64,000 nucleotides of DNA from Xanthoparmelia taractica (lineage: Eukaryota; Ascomycota; Lecanoromycetes; Lecanorales; Parmeliaceae). Made by a program: the position numbers and the translations under genes. This document shows, in pieces, positions 20,097 to 35,504 of this stretch (the first letter of the stretch is position 1; the number at the start of each line of letters is the position of its first letter). Below the pieces are notes generated by a model, which was given only the letters and a program-made list of their open reading frames with translations, did not search any database and was not told where the DNA came from. Location of the stretch: NCBI GenBank assembly GCA_033085395.1, contig JANQBS010000165.1, positions 1-64,000 on the forward strand, given 5' to 3'.

Positions 20097-23000
20097 ATGG
20101 ACCTCTCTTGGGACTCCAGCCAGCTGGTGTCAGACCTGCACGCTGTTGCTGAACTACCAGAAGAGATATTAAACATCCTGCAGGAAGGCAGCAATTTAAA
20201 GTACCTCGAAACTCTTTCTGCACTTGCGCTCGATCCTGCGAACACGACCGCAATCTTCGTCACTCATGAACCTGCTCTTGTTGAAATATGCAGCAAATGG
20301 CTGGCGGTCTCAGACGAGGACTCTTTATCTGCACTGGCAGCCCTAACCGCGATACTCCCATCGGCGCCCCATGCATCTGTATATGCCAAAGCGCTGCTAA
20401 GCCAAAGAAGACAAGGAGCGCTAGAGGCTCTGGCATCTCGGAAGGTGACTGCACTACAAGGATTACCCGGGGGACAGCTTCATACACTCCTTGTTGCGCT
20501 CTGCCGCCTCTTGATGTTTGACAACGAGGAATTTGCTGAGATAGTCACGCCTGTACAACTTCAGGCGCTGCTAAGGCATGGCGACCTACATATCAGATAC
20601 CTAGCCATACGGATCCTCTGCCTATATCTCCATGCTTCCGATGTCGCTCTGGGGTCCATGGTCAAGTCATACATTGGAGACAATGAAATAGCTGGTCCAT
20701 GGGAGGGAAAAATAATCGACTATACATTCTTCAGCTTGTGGGAGGACAAGAGACTCAAGGATACTGCTCGACGAATGCAAATGACTCGAGCTGCTCGGAT
20801 AGCGTACAGGGCAGGCTCAACGGCTTTGGCAGTACAAAGACATATTACGTTAGCAGATCTATCGAGCACGACGGCGTGTGTTGGCGGTGCATTGGTCCCA
20901 CGACTGGACGAAGTTCAACCTCGCCCCTCTACGCTCGTCATGACAGAAACAGTCGTCAAGAATCTGCATGCATTCGCAGATGGGCTCAACGACTCAAGAC
21001 CTTTACTAATAACCGGCTCTTCTGGCGCAGGCAAGACTTCTCTGATCAGGAACGTGGCACAAGAGCTTGGAAAAATCTCATCTATGGTCACCTTACATCT
21101 AAACGAGCAAACAGACGCGAAATTACTCATTGGCATGTACACCAATGCCAAAACACCAGGTTCTTTCAGCTGGCGCCCAGGTATTTTGACAAATGCGGTG
21201 ATGGAGGGTCGGTGGGTGGTCATTGAAGATTTGAATCGAGCACCCGTGGAGATCATCAGCACCTTGCTGCCGTTACTCGAACGACAAGAGCTCCTAGTCC
21301 CAAACTGGGGAGAATGTATTCGGGCTGCTCCTGGATTCAAGCTCATTGCTACTGTGCGTTCGGCGCCGAATATCCATGGGGATGAGGTCATACCTACATC
21401 AAACATGATTGGCATCCGACAGTGGTTACGAGTCCCGTTCCAGACACCTTCACAAGATGAGCTTGCCGAGATTGTCAAGATACGTTTTCCTATCATCCGC
21501 GCTTACGTTCCACGCTTTATGAATGTATATAGCTCTCTAAGAACCCACTTCTCTTCAAAGATGTTTAGATCAGCTGTACACCCCAGTATCTTAAAGCTGC
21601 TTGGGCCTCAAGATCTTCTACGATGGTGCGGAAGAGTCGAGAAACTTCTCCTCACCGCCGGCATCACTTCGGATCAGGAACCTGTCACTGAAGCATTGAA
21701 TGATTTAATATTTCTTGAAGCTGTAGATTGCTTCCTTGGGGCATTTCCATCAGGATCTTTAAAAAGCCACGGTGAAGACATTGTTGCGCAAGGACTACAC
21801 TTGGGTGCAGAACGCGTCGGATACTGCTTGGAGTCTCGGAAGCCGCAGTATGAGGGCAATGAGACCGTATTTCGGATCGGTCGTGCCAGCCTATTGAAAC
21901 GAAAACGGCCGCATGGTGAGAAGTCGCTTGGCTCGCAAGTGGATACCAGTCCTTTTGCGACCACCAATCATGTCCTTCGAGTACTTGAATCCGTTGCAGT
22001 TGCAGTCAGGCAAGCAGAACCATGCTTGTTAGTTGGCGAAACAGGCACAGGCAAGACTACGATCGTGCAACAGCTTGCTAATGCACTAAATCAGAAATTG
22101 ACCGTTGTCAATCTGTCACAACAAAGCGAAGTGGGAGATCTTCTTGGTGGATACAAGCCAGTCAATATGAGAGCGCTTGCTATGCCAATGAAGGAAGAGT
22201 TTGACGAGTTGCTGGAGCTGACATTCTCTTCTAAACGAAACCAGCACTATATCAATACCATCAGTAGATCGATAGCAAAGGGTCGATGGGACCGCGCGTT
22301 AACTCTTTGGCAAGAAGCGTTGCGCATGATTGACGCTCGTCTCAAACGCACTGATTCGCAACCCGATACCAGTAACGCAGAGCCTCATGCCAAAAAAAGA
22401 AAGCTGCAGTCTCCCAAAATCCAGAAGTTGAAGAGCAGATGGGACAAGTTTGCCTCCGAGGTGCAAACTTTCCAGATGCACCTTGCCAGCGGCTCTAGAG
22501 GGTTTGCTTTCTCTTTTGTAGAAGGCAATATAGTCAAAGCAGCAAGGAATGGGGAATGGGTCCTCTTAGACGAAATAAACCTTGCCTCTCCAGATACTCT
22601 AGAAAGTCTGGCAGACCTGTTCTCTGATACAACCGACGGCAGCCCTTCTCTAATCCTGACAGATACTGGAGATGCTGAGAGGGTTTATGCCCACAAACAA
22701 TTTCGAATATTTGGCGCCATGAATCCTGCTACGGACTTCGGTAAACGCGATTTACCAACAAGCCTTCGCTCCAGGTTTACGGAAATATTTGTCGAGGCTC
22801 CAGACAAGGACCTTAACAATCTTGTCCCTGTTGTCAAGGCCTATCTTGGCGCCTATAACCATGTAGATCTACGTGCAGCTACTGATGTGGCAGAGCTTTA
22901 CCTCCAGATTCGAAAACTTGCCGATGAGAACCGGATTGTTGATGGTGCAAACCAAAAGCCCCACTTTAGTCTCCGGACTTTAACTAGGACGTTAATTTAT

Positions 23001-26000
23001 GTCTTGGATATAGCACCAATGTATGGACTGCGTAGGGCTTTGTTGGAAGGTTTCTCTATGAGCTTCCTTACCATACTGAACATGGAGTCCGAGCTACTCT
23101 TGCGACCAGCGATTGACGAACAAATCTTGGGTGCTCAGAAGAACAGTCGGGCCTCTCTCCACCAAACCCCGCGTTTGCCGGACGATCAAAAGCGATACGT
23201 TCAATTTAAACACTATTGGATGGCCCAAGGCACCGGCACTGTTGAACAGCAGGCTCATTACATCATTACGCCTTTCATCGAGCGTAATTTACTGAACTTA
23301 GTGCGTGCTACATCCACCCGGCGTTTTCCTGTCTTGCTTCAAGGTCCCACATCTTCTGGTAAAACAAGTATGGTTGAATATCTTGCTCGAGTATCTGGCA
23401 ATAGATTCGTTAGGATCAACAATCACGAGCACACTGATCTTCAAGAGTATCTTGGTACTTACATCTCAGGTCCCGATGGTCGTCTTCAGTATCAAGAAGG
23501 TGTACTAGTCCATGCCCTTCGAGAAGGATATTGGGTTGTTCTGGATGAGTTGAACTTGGCTCCAACCGATGTGCTAGAAGCACTCAATCGCTTGCTCGAT
23601 GACAACAGAGAGCTCTTGATACCCGAAACTCAGCAGGTGGTACGACCGCATGAGAACTTTATGCTCTTCGCCACACAAAATCCACCTGGGATGTATGGTG
23701 GCCGGAAAATTTTGTCTCGAGCTTTCCGGAACCGTTTCCTAGAGCTGCACTTCGATGACATTCCAGATGACGAGCTTGAGACTATTCTTCGTGAAAGGAG
23801 CCAAATAGCACCCTCTTTCTGCACAAGAATTGTGGCTGTGTACAAAAAGCTGTCAATTCTTCGCCAGAGCGAGCGACTGTTTGAGCAGAAGAACAGCTTC
23901 GCCACTCTGAGAGATCTGTTTAGGTGGGCATTTCGCAAAGCAGATGACCGCGAAAAGCTTGCAGTCAATGGTTTCCTCTTATTGGCTGAGCGAGTACGAA
24001 ATTTAGAAGAGCGTAAAGCCGTGAAACTGATTGTTCAGGAAGTCATGAAGATCCAGATCGATGAGATCCAAATTTACAGCTTGTATAATATAGAACAATC
24101 ATTGGGCTTGTCAGTCTCATCACATCCAGACATTGTTTGGACAAGATCTATGCGACGCCTCTACGTACTGGTCACGGAGGCTCTGAAAAATCATGAGCCT
24201 GTCCTGCTTGTCGGAGAAACAGGATCCGGCAAGACCATGATATGCCAGGTAATTGCAAAACTATTCAATACCCAGCTGCATATTGTCAACGCGCACCAGA
24301 AGATGGAGACAGGCGATTTGATTGGTGCTCAACGGCCAATTAGGAATAGGGCTCTAGCCGAAGCGCGACTCTCTCAAGAATTGATCGCTGTTTTGAAAAG
24401 CTGTAACGCTCTCGATAACGAAACTGACTACGACATTTCCACCCTAGAGGCTGCGTACGAAACATTGCAGCGTCAAAAGCCTGGAATAGTGTCTGATGAA
24501 ACTCGCATTCGCATTGAGAAAGCGAAGACCAGGGCAAATGCATTATTTGAATGGGCGGACAGTAGTCTTGTCTATGCTATGGAGAATGGCCAGCATTTCC
24601 TGCTAGATGAGATCTCCCTTACCGATGATTCGGTCCTCGAGCGCTTGAATAGCGTCCTCGAACCTTCCCGTACATTGTTTCTTGCTGAGAAAGGCTCGAA
24701 TGATGCATTCGTAAAGGCGTCGCCGGGCTTTCAATTCCTTGCAACCATGAACCCGGGTGGTGACTACGGCAAGCGAGAGTTATCTCCGGCCCTGCGAAAC
24801 CGATTCACGGAAATCTGGGTCCCGCATGCATCGGGACAGGATGAGATGTTGGAGATAGCTCAAGCCAAGCTCACGACGGAGCTGTTTGATTTCTCACAGC
24901 CTATGGTTGAATTTGCGGCGTGGTACGCCGCGACATACAATCTTGCAGCACCACATATCTCGATTCGAGACTTACTCTCATGGGTAGATTTTGCCAACAA
25001 GTTTCACGTGCCTGATCCATATTCTGCGCTACTCCACGGAGCCGCCATGGTATACATTGACGGGCTAGGTGCTAACCCGGCTTCTAAGGTATCAATCGCT
25101 GAGACCGCAGTGCCACGGGAGCGTCAAGCCTGCCTTTCGAAACTTGACGTGCTGTTTGGCCATAGCTTGTCATCCTTGTATGGCGAAGACTATCAGTTGA
25201 GTGTTACGAGAGATAAAGTCACTGTTGGTCCTTTCAGCCTTTCGAGGTCACCAACGATGATACCGGATTTGAAGTACAGCTTGCAGGCGCCAACAGTAGT
25301 AGCTAATTCCATGAAGATCATGCGTGCTCTACAACTGCGAAAGCCTATACTCCTTGAGGGAAGTCCAGGTGTCGGGAAAACAACGCTTATTGCAGCTCTT
25401 GCCCACTCTATTGGCGTGCCTCTCACACGTATCAATCTTTCAGATCAAACCGACTTGATGGATCTCTTTGGCTCTGATGTTCCTGATGAAGGCGGACAGG
25501 CCGGTCATTTCAGCTGGCGTGATGCTCCATTTCTTCGAGCCATGCGAAAAGGGGAATGGGTCCTTTTGGACGAGATGAACCTGGCTTCACAAACCGTACT
25601 CGAAGGCCTCAACGCATGTCTTGACCATCGAGGTCAAGCCTACATCTCCGAACTTGATCAGACTTTTGAAAGGCATCCCGATTTCGTAGTTTTCGCCGCT
25701 CAAAATCCGCATCATCATGGTGGTGGAAGGAAAGGCTTACCTACTTCTTTCGTGAATCGTTTTACGGTGGTGTATGCGGAACCATTTACACCAAAAGATC
25801 TATTCTTGATCTCGAGAGAGCTATTTCCAGACTCCTCTATCCATGACATTCATAAGGTAACGCAATGCGTTACGGCTTTGAGCAAGCTTCTTCAGCAAAA
25901 CCGCCAAGTGGGAGCAAACGGCGGTCCGTGGGAGATAAATCTCCGTGACATCCTACGCTGGCTTCACTTACTGACCGCTCAAAATGGCTTGATGCCAACC

Positions 26001-29000
26001 GCAAGTCCTGCCCAGTACCAACACTTGTTATTTTTACAACGTTTCCGGGCTTCTGACGATGTGATCCTTCTGTCGAAGCTGTTGCAAGAGTATCTTCCTC
26101 ACGCCCAGTCTCATGGCTTCTTTCAAGGTAAAAGTGACACTGCAATTGAAATTGGCCTGGGATTCCTGACCCGAGACGCACTTTCGCAAGTGATCCCAAG
26201 CCGCCGTCTGAGTACAGCACCTTGCAACCTACCAATAGCAGAGTCTGTCATGATTTGCTTACAGAACAAGTGGCCCTGCTTATTGGTCGGACCCTCGGGA
26301 TCAGGCAAAACGAACTTGATTGTCCAACTGGCAAACTCCGTCGGCGCTGAAGTGGTAGCTCTCCCCCTCAATCCTGATATGGATACCCTGGACTTGGTGG
26401 GAGGATATGAGCAACTAGATCCTGAACGCGACCTCACTGGTTTCGTGAAACGACTCCGAGACTACACTCAAAGAGCATTTATCGAACAATTGACCTCCGA
26501 CGTCCATCTAAGTGCAGCCCTCATCAGATTGATAGAAAAGCTCAGAGGATCTACAAGAAAATTATCCGAGGCCGCCCACCTGATCCGAGACCTTGCCCTG
26601 GAGTTCCCTTCGTCAAAGTTTACCAATTTCTTAGACGAGTACGAGCGTCTTGTACAACACGCTGCTAGTGACAGTCGTGCTCACTTTGAATGGGTAGATG
26701 GAATCCTTGTCAAAGCCTTGAAGCGGGGCAGATGGCTGGTTCTTGACAATGCTAATCTTTGCAGCCCAGCAGTCCTCGACAGATTAAATTCACTGTTGGA
26801 GCCTAATGGCTTTCTAAGCATCAATGAGCATCGTAATTCGGATGGCAGTGCTCAGGTCGTGAAACCACATTCATGTTTTCGATTATTCATCACGATGGAT
26901 CCGCGCCATGGCGAGCTTTCGCAAGCCATGCGAAACAGGTCTATTGAATTGTTCATGCCACCTCGATCTCCCTCTCCTATCGTCAACGTCTTAGGCTCCG
27001 GCTCTGAATCCATTGTCTCACGTTTTGAGATATTCCAACAAATTGATTGGAATACTCTTGACGAAGTTCGCTTCAAAGAGGTGCTAGCAATATGTTTCGA
27101 CCATCTTGCATTTCCTGATCTGCGTCTCAGTCTTCGCTGGAAGACACAGGTTACCAGAGGATTGGCCACTTGTTCACCCTCAAAGCAAGCATGGTTTTCG
27201 TTTGTGGCCGAGGTTTATGAACAAATGACCAAGTTCGATGGGTCCATCCTCAGCGGCATACAAGATATATATGGCAAAATTGCTCATTGTCTAGGCCTCA
27301 CAGCAGACTTCAGTTCTATGCAGGTCAGTCTACGGTGTCACAAGCGATGGATTGGATGTACTGATAGTGACCAATGCTTTGATAGACACTTCATCCTTTC
27401 AATAACCCGGTTCTACTCTCTCATGAACCTCGCAATGCCTGGTCAAATGACCTTCACTGGCACGGTCTAGCTTTTGAACTGTTGATAGACATTTATCGAT
27501 TTGGTCAAAAGCTTGCTTCGGTATCCGAAGGCATTCGCTCAAAGTCGATGCTGCAGATGTCGAGACTCGAACGATCGCTAGCCTCAGCCAGCTCCCAACA
27601 TTTCACCACCGACTCGACGCAACCTCTGGCAACGTTTCTGCAGAACATGGGGTTCTTTCTCCGGAATCTGATTGAAGGAGAGTTGCGATACTCTGGAGCC
27701 GAACAGGTGAGTTCATTCCAGTGTAGTCAAACCCTATATAGCTGACTGTTAATTAGGACGTCTGCTCTTTCGCTCATAAAGTCTTATCATATCTTCTGGA
27801 CGTCTTCGATTTCTCAAACTCCTCTAATTTTGACGAGGGTACTTTTCAGGTATACCAAATTATAGGAAGGGACCTGAGCGTTAGAAGTAGCACCAATGGA
27901 TTGGGAGGAAACCTTATTGCGAGGCTAGCGTCAGAGCTTGGCTCGAAACTTGAAGCCTTCAATGCATCCTGGCAGCTGCACTGCGGTCTTGCTATGGAGC
28001 CACTCTGGACAACCTTTAGGCCAGCTGTCGCAAAAGACCTGGATCAGCTTCGATTAAGCCATGAAGTCAAGTACCTTGCGAAACGTTTTGACGCTCTCAG
28101 GTGGGTTTCTGGCATCTCTATCCAGGCGCTTTGTAGCTTGCAGAGGTCTATTGTAGGCATTCATGACACCATCGTAACTGCCTCGCCGCATGACTTGAGT
28201 TCTTTTGAGGTTGGAAGCATTCCCCGTTTTGAAGTAGCAGTGATTCGCTAATGAACATACAGGATCTCCAGAGTACTCTAGAAGAACTAGAGCGCCGTTC
28301 CGATGTCGTCGAATCCAAAGTCTCACCTTATCTTCACTCTCAATTCGAAATGCTATGCCAGTATAAGGCCTGCGCACCAGCGAAAATTGATTTATCCGAG
28401 TCTCACTTAGAGCTAGGTCTACTTGCAGGAAGATCTACAGCGAGATTCATGACGTTTGGAGTATCCTTAAATACATTTGAGGCACTCTCCCGGTTCCAAG
28501 TGGCCACGGCTATAGGTCATTCAGGTACGGAACTAGCTGCTGTCCGAAATATCCTGCCAATCTCAATGCTTCACGAGCTGGAAACCATGAGTGAAGTCCC
28601 TCTACGATCTCTAGGGTTGCTTTATGGCGAGATCGACATCGTTTCAAAGATAGTAGCTGACTCCAGTGCCACTATCAACGGCGAGCCTCTGCAGGATCTG
28701 AATGGCCTGCTTCTGAGACTGCGGAAGGAGTTCTACGAATTTCTGGATTCCGACGCTAGCTTTCCCGATTTGCAGCACACCAAAAAGGCCTTGGGCCAGC
28801 TCCTCCTCCGTACATTTCACGATCAAAGGGAAGTGGATGAAAGGACCCAGCATCTTCACAGAAGCCTTGAAGTAGCATATGGCCGACAACAGCCTGACTT
28901 GCGCGTAGCTTCTGCCGAGCAGTATGACGACATAGCGCAAACCTCAGCTGATTACATTCAATTCTTCACCGGCTGTCTACTTCTTTATGTGCCGGACCGG

Positions 29001-32000
29001 CCTTGCGATCCGGCGTTGAAGCCCATGGTAGAACGCGATCGCCATAATAAACGTAGATCCGAATTGGAGAACAAACTTCAGGCACTCCAAGACTTTGAAT
29101 TCATCTTCTCAGGTCAGAAATCGAGTCTTCGCTCCCGGCTTGTGGAGAAAAAACTAGCTGAGCTTGGAGCTGAGCCTGAGGTTCCGATCGTTGTTAGACC
29201 CCAGATCTCTGAGCTGGGGCAATTGCAAGCGGAGTTCAACAACGTCGTGACAAGCATTATCTTGAAATCTCCGACTTCTAAGATGCTGCAGTCCGTCGTT
29301 CGACAAGAGTCAGCCCAAGTCCAGGGTATTGAACTTCTGAGAATAAACATCGCTCAAGCTGTATCACGATTATCCAATGGATTTCAAACTTATGAGGATA
29401 TTACAAAGCCTTTAATTGGTTTTTTGCAAGGGTTTGATGTTGGGCTCGCACTATCATTGCTTACGGGTCGCCAGCAGAATCCGTGCGATAGTACTATGCG
29501 AAAGATTTGTGAGATGACCCCTTTGCTTGGTGCCGGTCCCCAAGGGCTCGCTCGAATAAAGGTCGCGGACATCGATTCTCACCACTTACAGAACTTTGAC
29601 CCGTGTCTGCACTTCCTAAAAGGCACTGGAATTGCTCGCTGCGTCAGTAATTGTCTTAGCGAGCCAGTTGTGCAGACAATGCTTCGAACTTTTGAATACT
29701 TCTACCAAGAATGGAAAGAGCGGCTGGAACAAGATCAACGACACAGTGCGGCTAATTCATCGCTGTATCGTTATTCTGGTGGCGAAGTGGAAAAGAACGA
29801 AGCTGATGAGCCAGATCTTCACAGTCTATTTCCGAATTATTATTACTCAACTGAAGAAGACATTGCCTCAAGTAAATCTTTTTATGATGCAAGAGACCAA
29901 GCTCAACGACTTGCCACATTGCAGCGCGAGATCTTCTGTAGTGCGAAGAGTCCAACCGAGCAACTTCTAGACTTGCTCCAAGATGCTTCTGGGGGAATTG
30001 CTCGCCTTTGGACAGACACTACCAAAGCTTCCAGATGTCCGATACCAGCAGAGAACCTCTTTTCAGCACTCGTGCTCAGTCTCGACCAGCATAGGGAGCG
30101 GCTTCTTGGCCGGGCTGAGGTGGGTAGATCCTACAACTTTTATATTGACGCAAACCTCTCCGAAGCACAAAGATTGATCGCTCTCGTACAAATGACCAAA
30201 GCAAAATTCCTTGCATTGCAAGAGGCTTGGCCAGAACACGCAACCATAGTAGATGTGCTGCGAACATCATCAGAGTTGCTGGCTTTGCGCCACATTGAGC
30301 CAGTTGCAAAGATCTTGACTAAGGCAGAGCAGCTACATACTTACATCCATGAATGGCAGGTCGTTGCTAGCAAGCAATATACCGCTGCTACATTATACGA
30401 TCAGCTTACCGATCTCCTTGTCAGCTGGCGCCGGTTGGAACTCTCAACGTGGGCTCGGCTCCTTGATATGGAAGACCAGAAATGCAACAAAGATGCTGAT
30501 TCTTGGTGGTTCATTGCTTATGAAGTCATCATTGCGGCACCGCTCTCCATGGTCAATGAAGGACACGATCTTCAGGTGCACGTAGAACAACTCTATATCA
30601 CACTAGCAAACTTCATGGAAACAACCTCTATAGGACAATATGCCCATCGTCTCGGTATGATCGACTGTTTTAGAAGCCATCTCGAGATTCTTGTCACGAA
30701 TGTTCCCTCAATCGGTGCAGTACACAGCGCTGTTTCCAACTTTTTGAGCTACTACGCTCGCTTCGAACGTCCTATCCAACAACATCTCCGCAGAGACCGG
30801 CAGAAGCTGGAGAAAGACATGAAGGAGATCTTGCTACTTGCCAGCTGGAAGGATACCAATATCAACGCGTTGAGGGACAGCGCGAAGCGATCCCATCACA
30901 ATCTACTCAAAGTGATCCGCAAGTATCGGGACTTGTTGGCTCAGCCTGCTGAGACCCTGATTACCCAAGGCTTCTCCATTGAAGAGGCCATGTCTGCACC
31001 TTTAAAGTGGGAAGGGAACATCCCCGTAGCGACAAAGTTGGATCCACGTGCCACACAAACCTGTAAAATGCATCTCGAAAGCTGGGAATCGAAGCCTGAA
31101 AGATTCACAAATCCTATCATGACAGCTCAGCGTATGCTTCAAATGAGTCGACTACCTCCTGCATCGATCGATGGCGTATCGTATTTAGACAGCTTTGGGA
31201 GCGATCTGATCGACAGTATCAAGATTTTGCGGAAGGAAACACCATCAAATGCTACAAAAGCGAACGAAGAATACATCAGACATCTCAAAGCTCGAAAGCG
31301 TAAGCTTTATGCAGAAACATTGAGAGCCCTGCGTCACATGGGCTTTCGATCTAATCTGAGCGTTGATGCAGTAAGAAGGCAATCTTCGCCAGCCATTGTC
31401 CTAGCGAATACTCCGGCCTTCGCAACCAAATGTCATCCCCAGATAGCCCGTGCGGAATTTCACTTCCATCAGTTGTTGCGCCTTTTTCCTCAAATCAAAG
31501 AACAATCTCGAAATCATTCTCAAGACCTCAGTCACGGTGAAGTTGCTCGGAGCATCGGTTACCTAGAAAGCATCATTTTCGTCATCCTAAAACAGAGAAA
31601 CCTTCTGGCAACAGCTTCGATTGGCCTTCAAGAGCTTTTCAAGACGACAGAAATGATGTCTAATTTATGGGCACCTGACTCTTACACTTTAAGGAAACAA
31701 GAAATTGGGTTACAGAATGCTGCTCAAGGAGTGCAACATGCTCTAAGATGGTTGCCCCCAATCATAGAAGCTGGCTCTGTGATCATCGAACGGCATGGCA
31801 ACATGGGCAAAATTGACCACTCAAGCATTTTGGCAGATCTGCGGGTGTGGAAAGACAAGATGACCGCCATAAATGCAGCATTGGACCAGCTTCCCAAGCT
31901 ACCTTCTAATATGTCCTCTTCACAGCATGACGGAACCCAACATGATGCTGCAGGACTCCTGGAAGGCTTTAAGACTAACCTACAACAGCTAATTGAGAAC

Positions 32001-35000
32001 AGTCCTGGCCTGGTGTTTGTGCTAAAGCAAATTGCGCAATGGGCTAGTGGGGAAATTGTCCCCAACAACCTTCCGATGAATGGAGAGCATCCGACCAGTC
32101 TTGTGAATCTGGATAAAAGCGTTATTAGAGCGTTGAGTTCGATATTAGTAGCTATGCAGCGTGTTCAAGAAACACTCTTCGCCATGCCTTCCTCGAATGA
32201 GGACGTTAAATGGCTAATAAGTGCGGAATCCTGTTTAGCGGAAAGCCTCAGGAAACTACACCCTCACGGAATCAATGATCTGCTCCAGGCAGCCATGGGG
32301 CAAATACAATACCTGAGTTCTGCGAATGATGACGGTATTTCCACTGCCGGAGCCCTCTTTGAACTGGCAATGCCGATCGTTCAACAGTTCCGCAGTATTC
32401 TGCAAATGTTTTTCGATCGATATGCCGAACTTTATCGAGCGTTGTGTGAGCTTTCAGACCGTCTAGCGCACTCATTCTTGCAAGTCCTCCAGGACGGCTT
32501 CTGTAGCCCAGCCGAAAACTCAGCCGCGGAAGCTGGCAAGACTGAGAAGCTGGAAGGTGGCACTGGCCTAGGGGAAGGTGAGGGCGCCGAGGATATCAGC
32601 AAGGACATCCAAGATGAGGAAGATCTGTCCGAAATTGCGCAAGGCACGGAAAAGAGTAAAGAGGAGGAGGAGATTGAAGGTCAAGAGGACGCAGTGGATA
32701 TGGATCATGAGGAGCTGAAGGGTGAGATGGAAGATATGTCCGACAAGGGCGAGGATGATGGGTCAGCAAGTGAGGGTGAAGATAACGACATGGACGAGGA
32801 GTCAGGAGATGTAGACAATCTCGATCCCTCAGCTGTTGACGAAAAGCTTTGGGACGGGAAAGCGGGAGAAACAGACAAGGAGAAGAAGGGACCGCAAGAC
32901 AAAGGGAAATTTGACAAAGATGATCAGGCCGATGAAGCTACCGAACAACGAGAGTGCGCCCAGGTACAGGAGGGAGAAGACGGAGATCATGAAGCCAGCC
33001 AGAACGGCATAGAAGAGGCAGAAGAGGTCGCACAGCAGGAGACAGAGAAAGTCGATCCTCAAGCTCAAGAGAGTCAGAATCTCGACCTACCAGAGGTGAT
33101 GGATCTCGACAATATCGATGGCACAGACGCAGAGTCAGCACCTGGGGACAGCGACATGGAAGGCATGTCTGACGTCGAACAGGAAAAGCAGGAAGCTAAT
33201 GGCCTGTCTGAAGGCAGCGAGAATGATGAGTCTGAGGAGAACGCCAGAGTGGAAGAGGACGCTCAAACACAGCCAGAGAACATTTTCGAAGATGCTGATA
33301 ATGTCAAGAATGATGGAGCTGAAGGTGCTGGTTCTCCTGCCGATACAGAACCAGAAGATGAGGAGCTAGCAGACGATACCAGACTCCTCCGAAACAGAAA
33401 GAACAACCAAAAATTAGACCTGGGAGACTCTGCGCCTAGCGAATCCATAGATGTTGGACAAGATGTTGACCAGACTGATGCTGAAGATTCAATGACAGAG
33501 AATAATGCACAAGGCAAAGACAGCGCCCAAGGAAACACCATAAGCACTGAAGAGCCTCAGGCTGGAGCGGAAGACGGTCAGCTGGGCGGACTGGATATGA
33601 CCGAAGGCGGTCAAACAGACGAGAACCGAGACGAAAGCCGCGGTAGTCAAGCCTCTAAAAAGCTTGGGGACGCTCTCGAAAAGTGGCATCGGCAAATTAG
33701 GCAGATTCAAGAGGCTCGTGAGAGAGAAGCAAGTGCTCAGCCAAAACCTGATATAGACCTGGCAAATCACGACTTCGAGCATCTTCGCGATGAGGAAATC
33801 GAAGCAGACACGCAGGCTTTGGGTGCTGCTTCTGATGATCAAGCACGAGCTCTGGACAAAGAAGCTATGGATTCAGAAATGCATGACGAGGCCCGTGCTT
33901 TCCCTCCAGACGACACAAATGAGCCAGGTGCCAGCAACCATGGTGAAGTTATAAGGAAGGAGGATCCAATACAGACAAAGGCAGACCAGCAGCAAGAGCA
34001 ATCTAGGCCGGGAGCATTTGTCGCGAGCAAGAACGACGGCAGCCAACCAGCTGATCAGCTCGGCACGATGACCTTTGAAAAGGAAGGAGATGTTGACGAT
34101 CTTGACAATGGTCTCTCAGCTACTCACCTTCAGCCTGCTTCTGAGGCATCACCACGCTCTGCAGAGGAAGCTCGGCGGCTTTGGTCACATTGTGAGAGTC
34201 TCACGCGCGACCTGTCTCTTTTCCTTACTGAACAGCTACGGCTAATCCTCGCTCCTACCCTTGCCACCAAACTGCGTGGAGACTTCCGCACTGGCAAGCG
34301 CCTCAACGTCAAGCGAATCATCCCATACATTGCCTCCCAATATAAACGCGACAAGATATGGATGCGTCGTTCCATCCCGTCGAAGCGCAACTACCAAATC
34401 ATGCTCGCAGTCGATGATAGTAAATCTATGGACGAAAGTGGTAGCGGCCAACTAGCATTTGAAACTCTTGCACTTGTCTCCAAAAGCCTCAGCATGCTGG
34501 AAGTTGGAGAAATATGCATTGTAGGCTTTGGAAATGAAGTTCACGTAGCTCATGAGTTCGACAAACCCTTCTCGTCCGATGCCGGCTGTCAAATATTTCA
34601 GCATTTTGGGTTTCAGCAAAAAAAAACAAACGTAAGGAAGCTCGTCGCCGATTCAATCACGCTCTTCCGTGAAGCAAGACGTAAAACATTCAACGCTGGA
34701 ACCGAACTCTCGCAACTCGAAATCATCATCAGTGATGGGGTCTGCGAAGATCATGACATTATTCGACGCCTGGTGCGCCAAGCTCAAGAAGAGCAGATTA
34801 TGATTGTATTTGTAATTGTGGACGCTCTGTTAAAAGAAGAGTCCATTATGGATATGAATCAGGCAGTATTCGAGCCTGATGCCTCGGGGGAGACCAAATT
34901 GAAGATTAAGCGGTATCTCGATGGGTTTCCCTTCACATACTACCTCGTAGTGGGCGAGGTGAGGGAACTACCGGGTGTACTTGCTCAGGCCTTGAGGCAG

Positions 35001-35030
35001 TGGTTTGCTGAGGTTGTGGAAAGTGGGTGA
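20097..35030 (+). CDS. MDN1: Midasin (Rea1/Mdn1), giant AAA ATPase of 60S ribosome assembly
   Basis: Exons are 20097-27323, 27386-27706, 27757-28209 and 28263-35030. Three GT-AG introns of 62, 50 and 53 bp, all phase 0, give 4,922 aa, close to yeast Rea1 (about 4,900). Midasin is a dynein-like hexa-AAA machine that pulls assembly factors (Rsa4, Ytm1) off pre-60S particles in nucleolus and nucleoplasm. Six Walker A motifs are visible: GSSGAGKT (about residue 305), GETGTGKT (646), GPTSSGKT (1082), GETGSGKT (1372), GSPGVGKT (1754) and GPSGSGKT (2063). Long helical linker sequence follows, then a Glu/Asp-rich tail region (about 4100-4500), then the C-terminal MIDAS domain with DDSKS near residue 4716. 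The start at 20,097 (MDLSWDSSQL) is chosen over the upstream ATG at 19,956. The gene occupies nearly a quarter of the window and seems intact. Confidence 0.98.
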
Positions 35031-35338
35031 AAGATGTACTATCTACTATGGAAGGCGCGATAGAGGTCGCATAACAAGCATCATCATTGGCAACACACAT
35101 TTGCCTCCGATGACACTAAGACTACTAGGCGGCTTTCCTACCCCAGTTTCCTTGTTCATTGTGGCCATATGAGTTTGTCTACTCTCGTGAAGAAATTTTC
35201 TGGTGGGCGTCGTCGCGTCAGCGGAGAAGCGCGAGCTACCGTGTCACTGACGTGAAGAGTGGTTCAGATCCTTAGTGCAAGCCTCTTTTCACTGAGTGGA
35301 ATACTTGAGCAAGAAAACTGAGTGCACCCAGCCACTCC

Positions 35339-35504
35339 TGGCCGTCGATGCCGCCGGATAATGGCTTTTTTACGCAAAGCTATGGAAGGAGAGGCTCTCG
35401 GTAAGGTATACTTGCCTTTTTTGGCCTTCGATGGGGCCGGATAATCGCTTTCTCACGCAAATCTATGGAAGGGGAGGCTCTCGGTAAGGTATACTTGCCT
35501 TTTT
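35339..35504 (+). repeat. 83-bp tandem duplication
   Basis: Both units start TGGCC.TCGATG and share GCTCTCGGTAAGGTATACTT and a T-run at the end. They have a handful of substitutions and are the same length. Confidence 0.85.

Noticed and set aside
20260..35030. Many 60-190-codon open frames antisense or out of frame within midasin
   Set aside because: They overlap a very long, clearly coding gene, and their sequences are shadows of its codon pattern.
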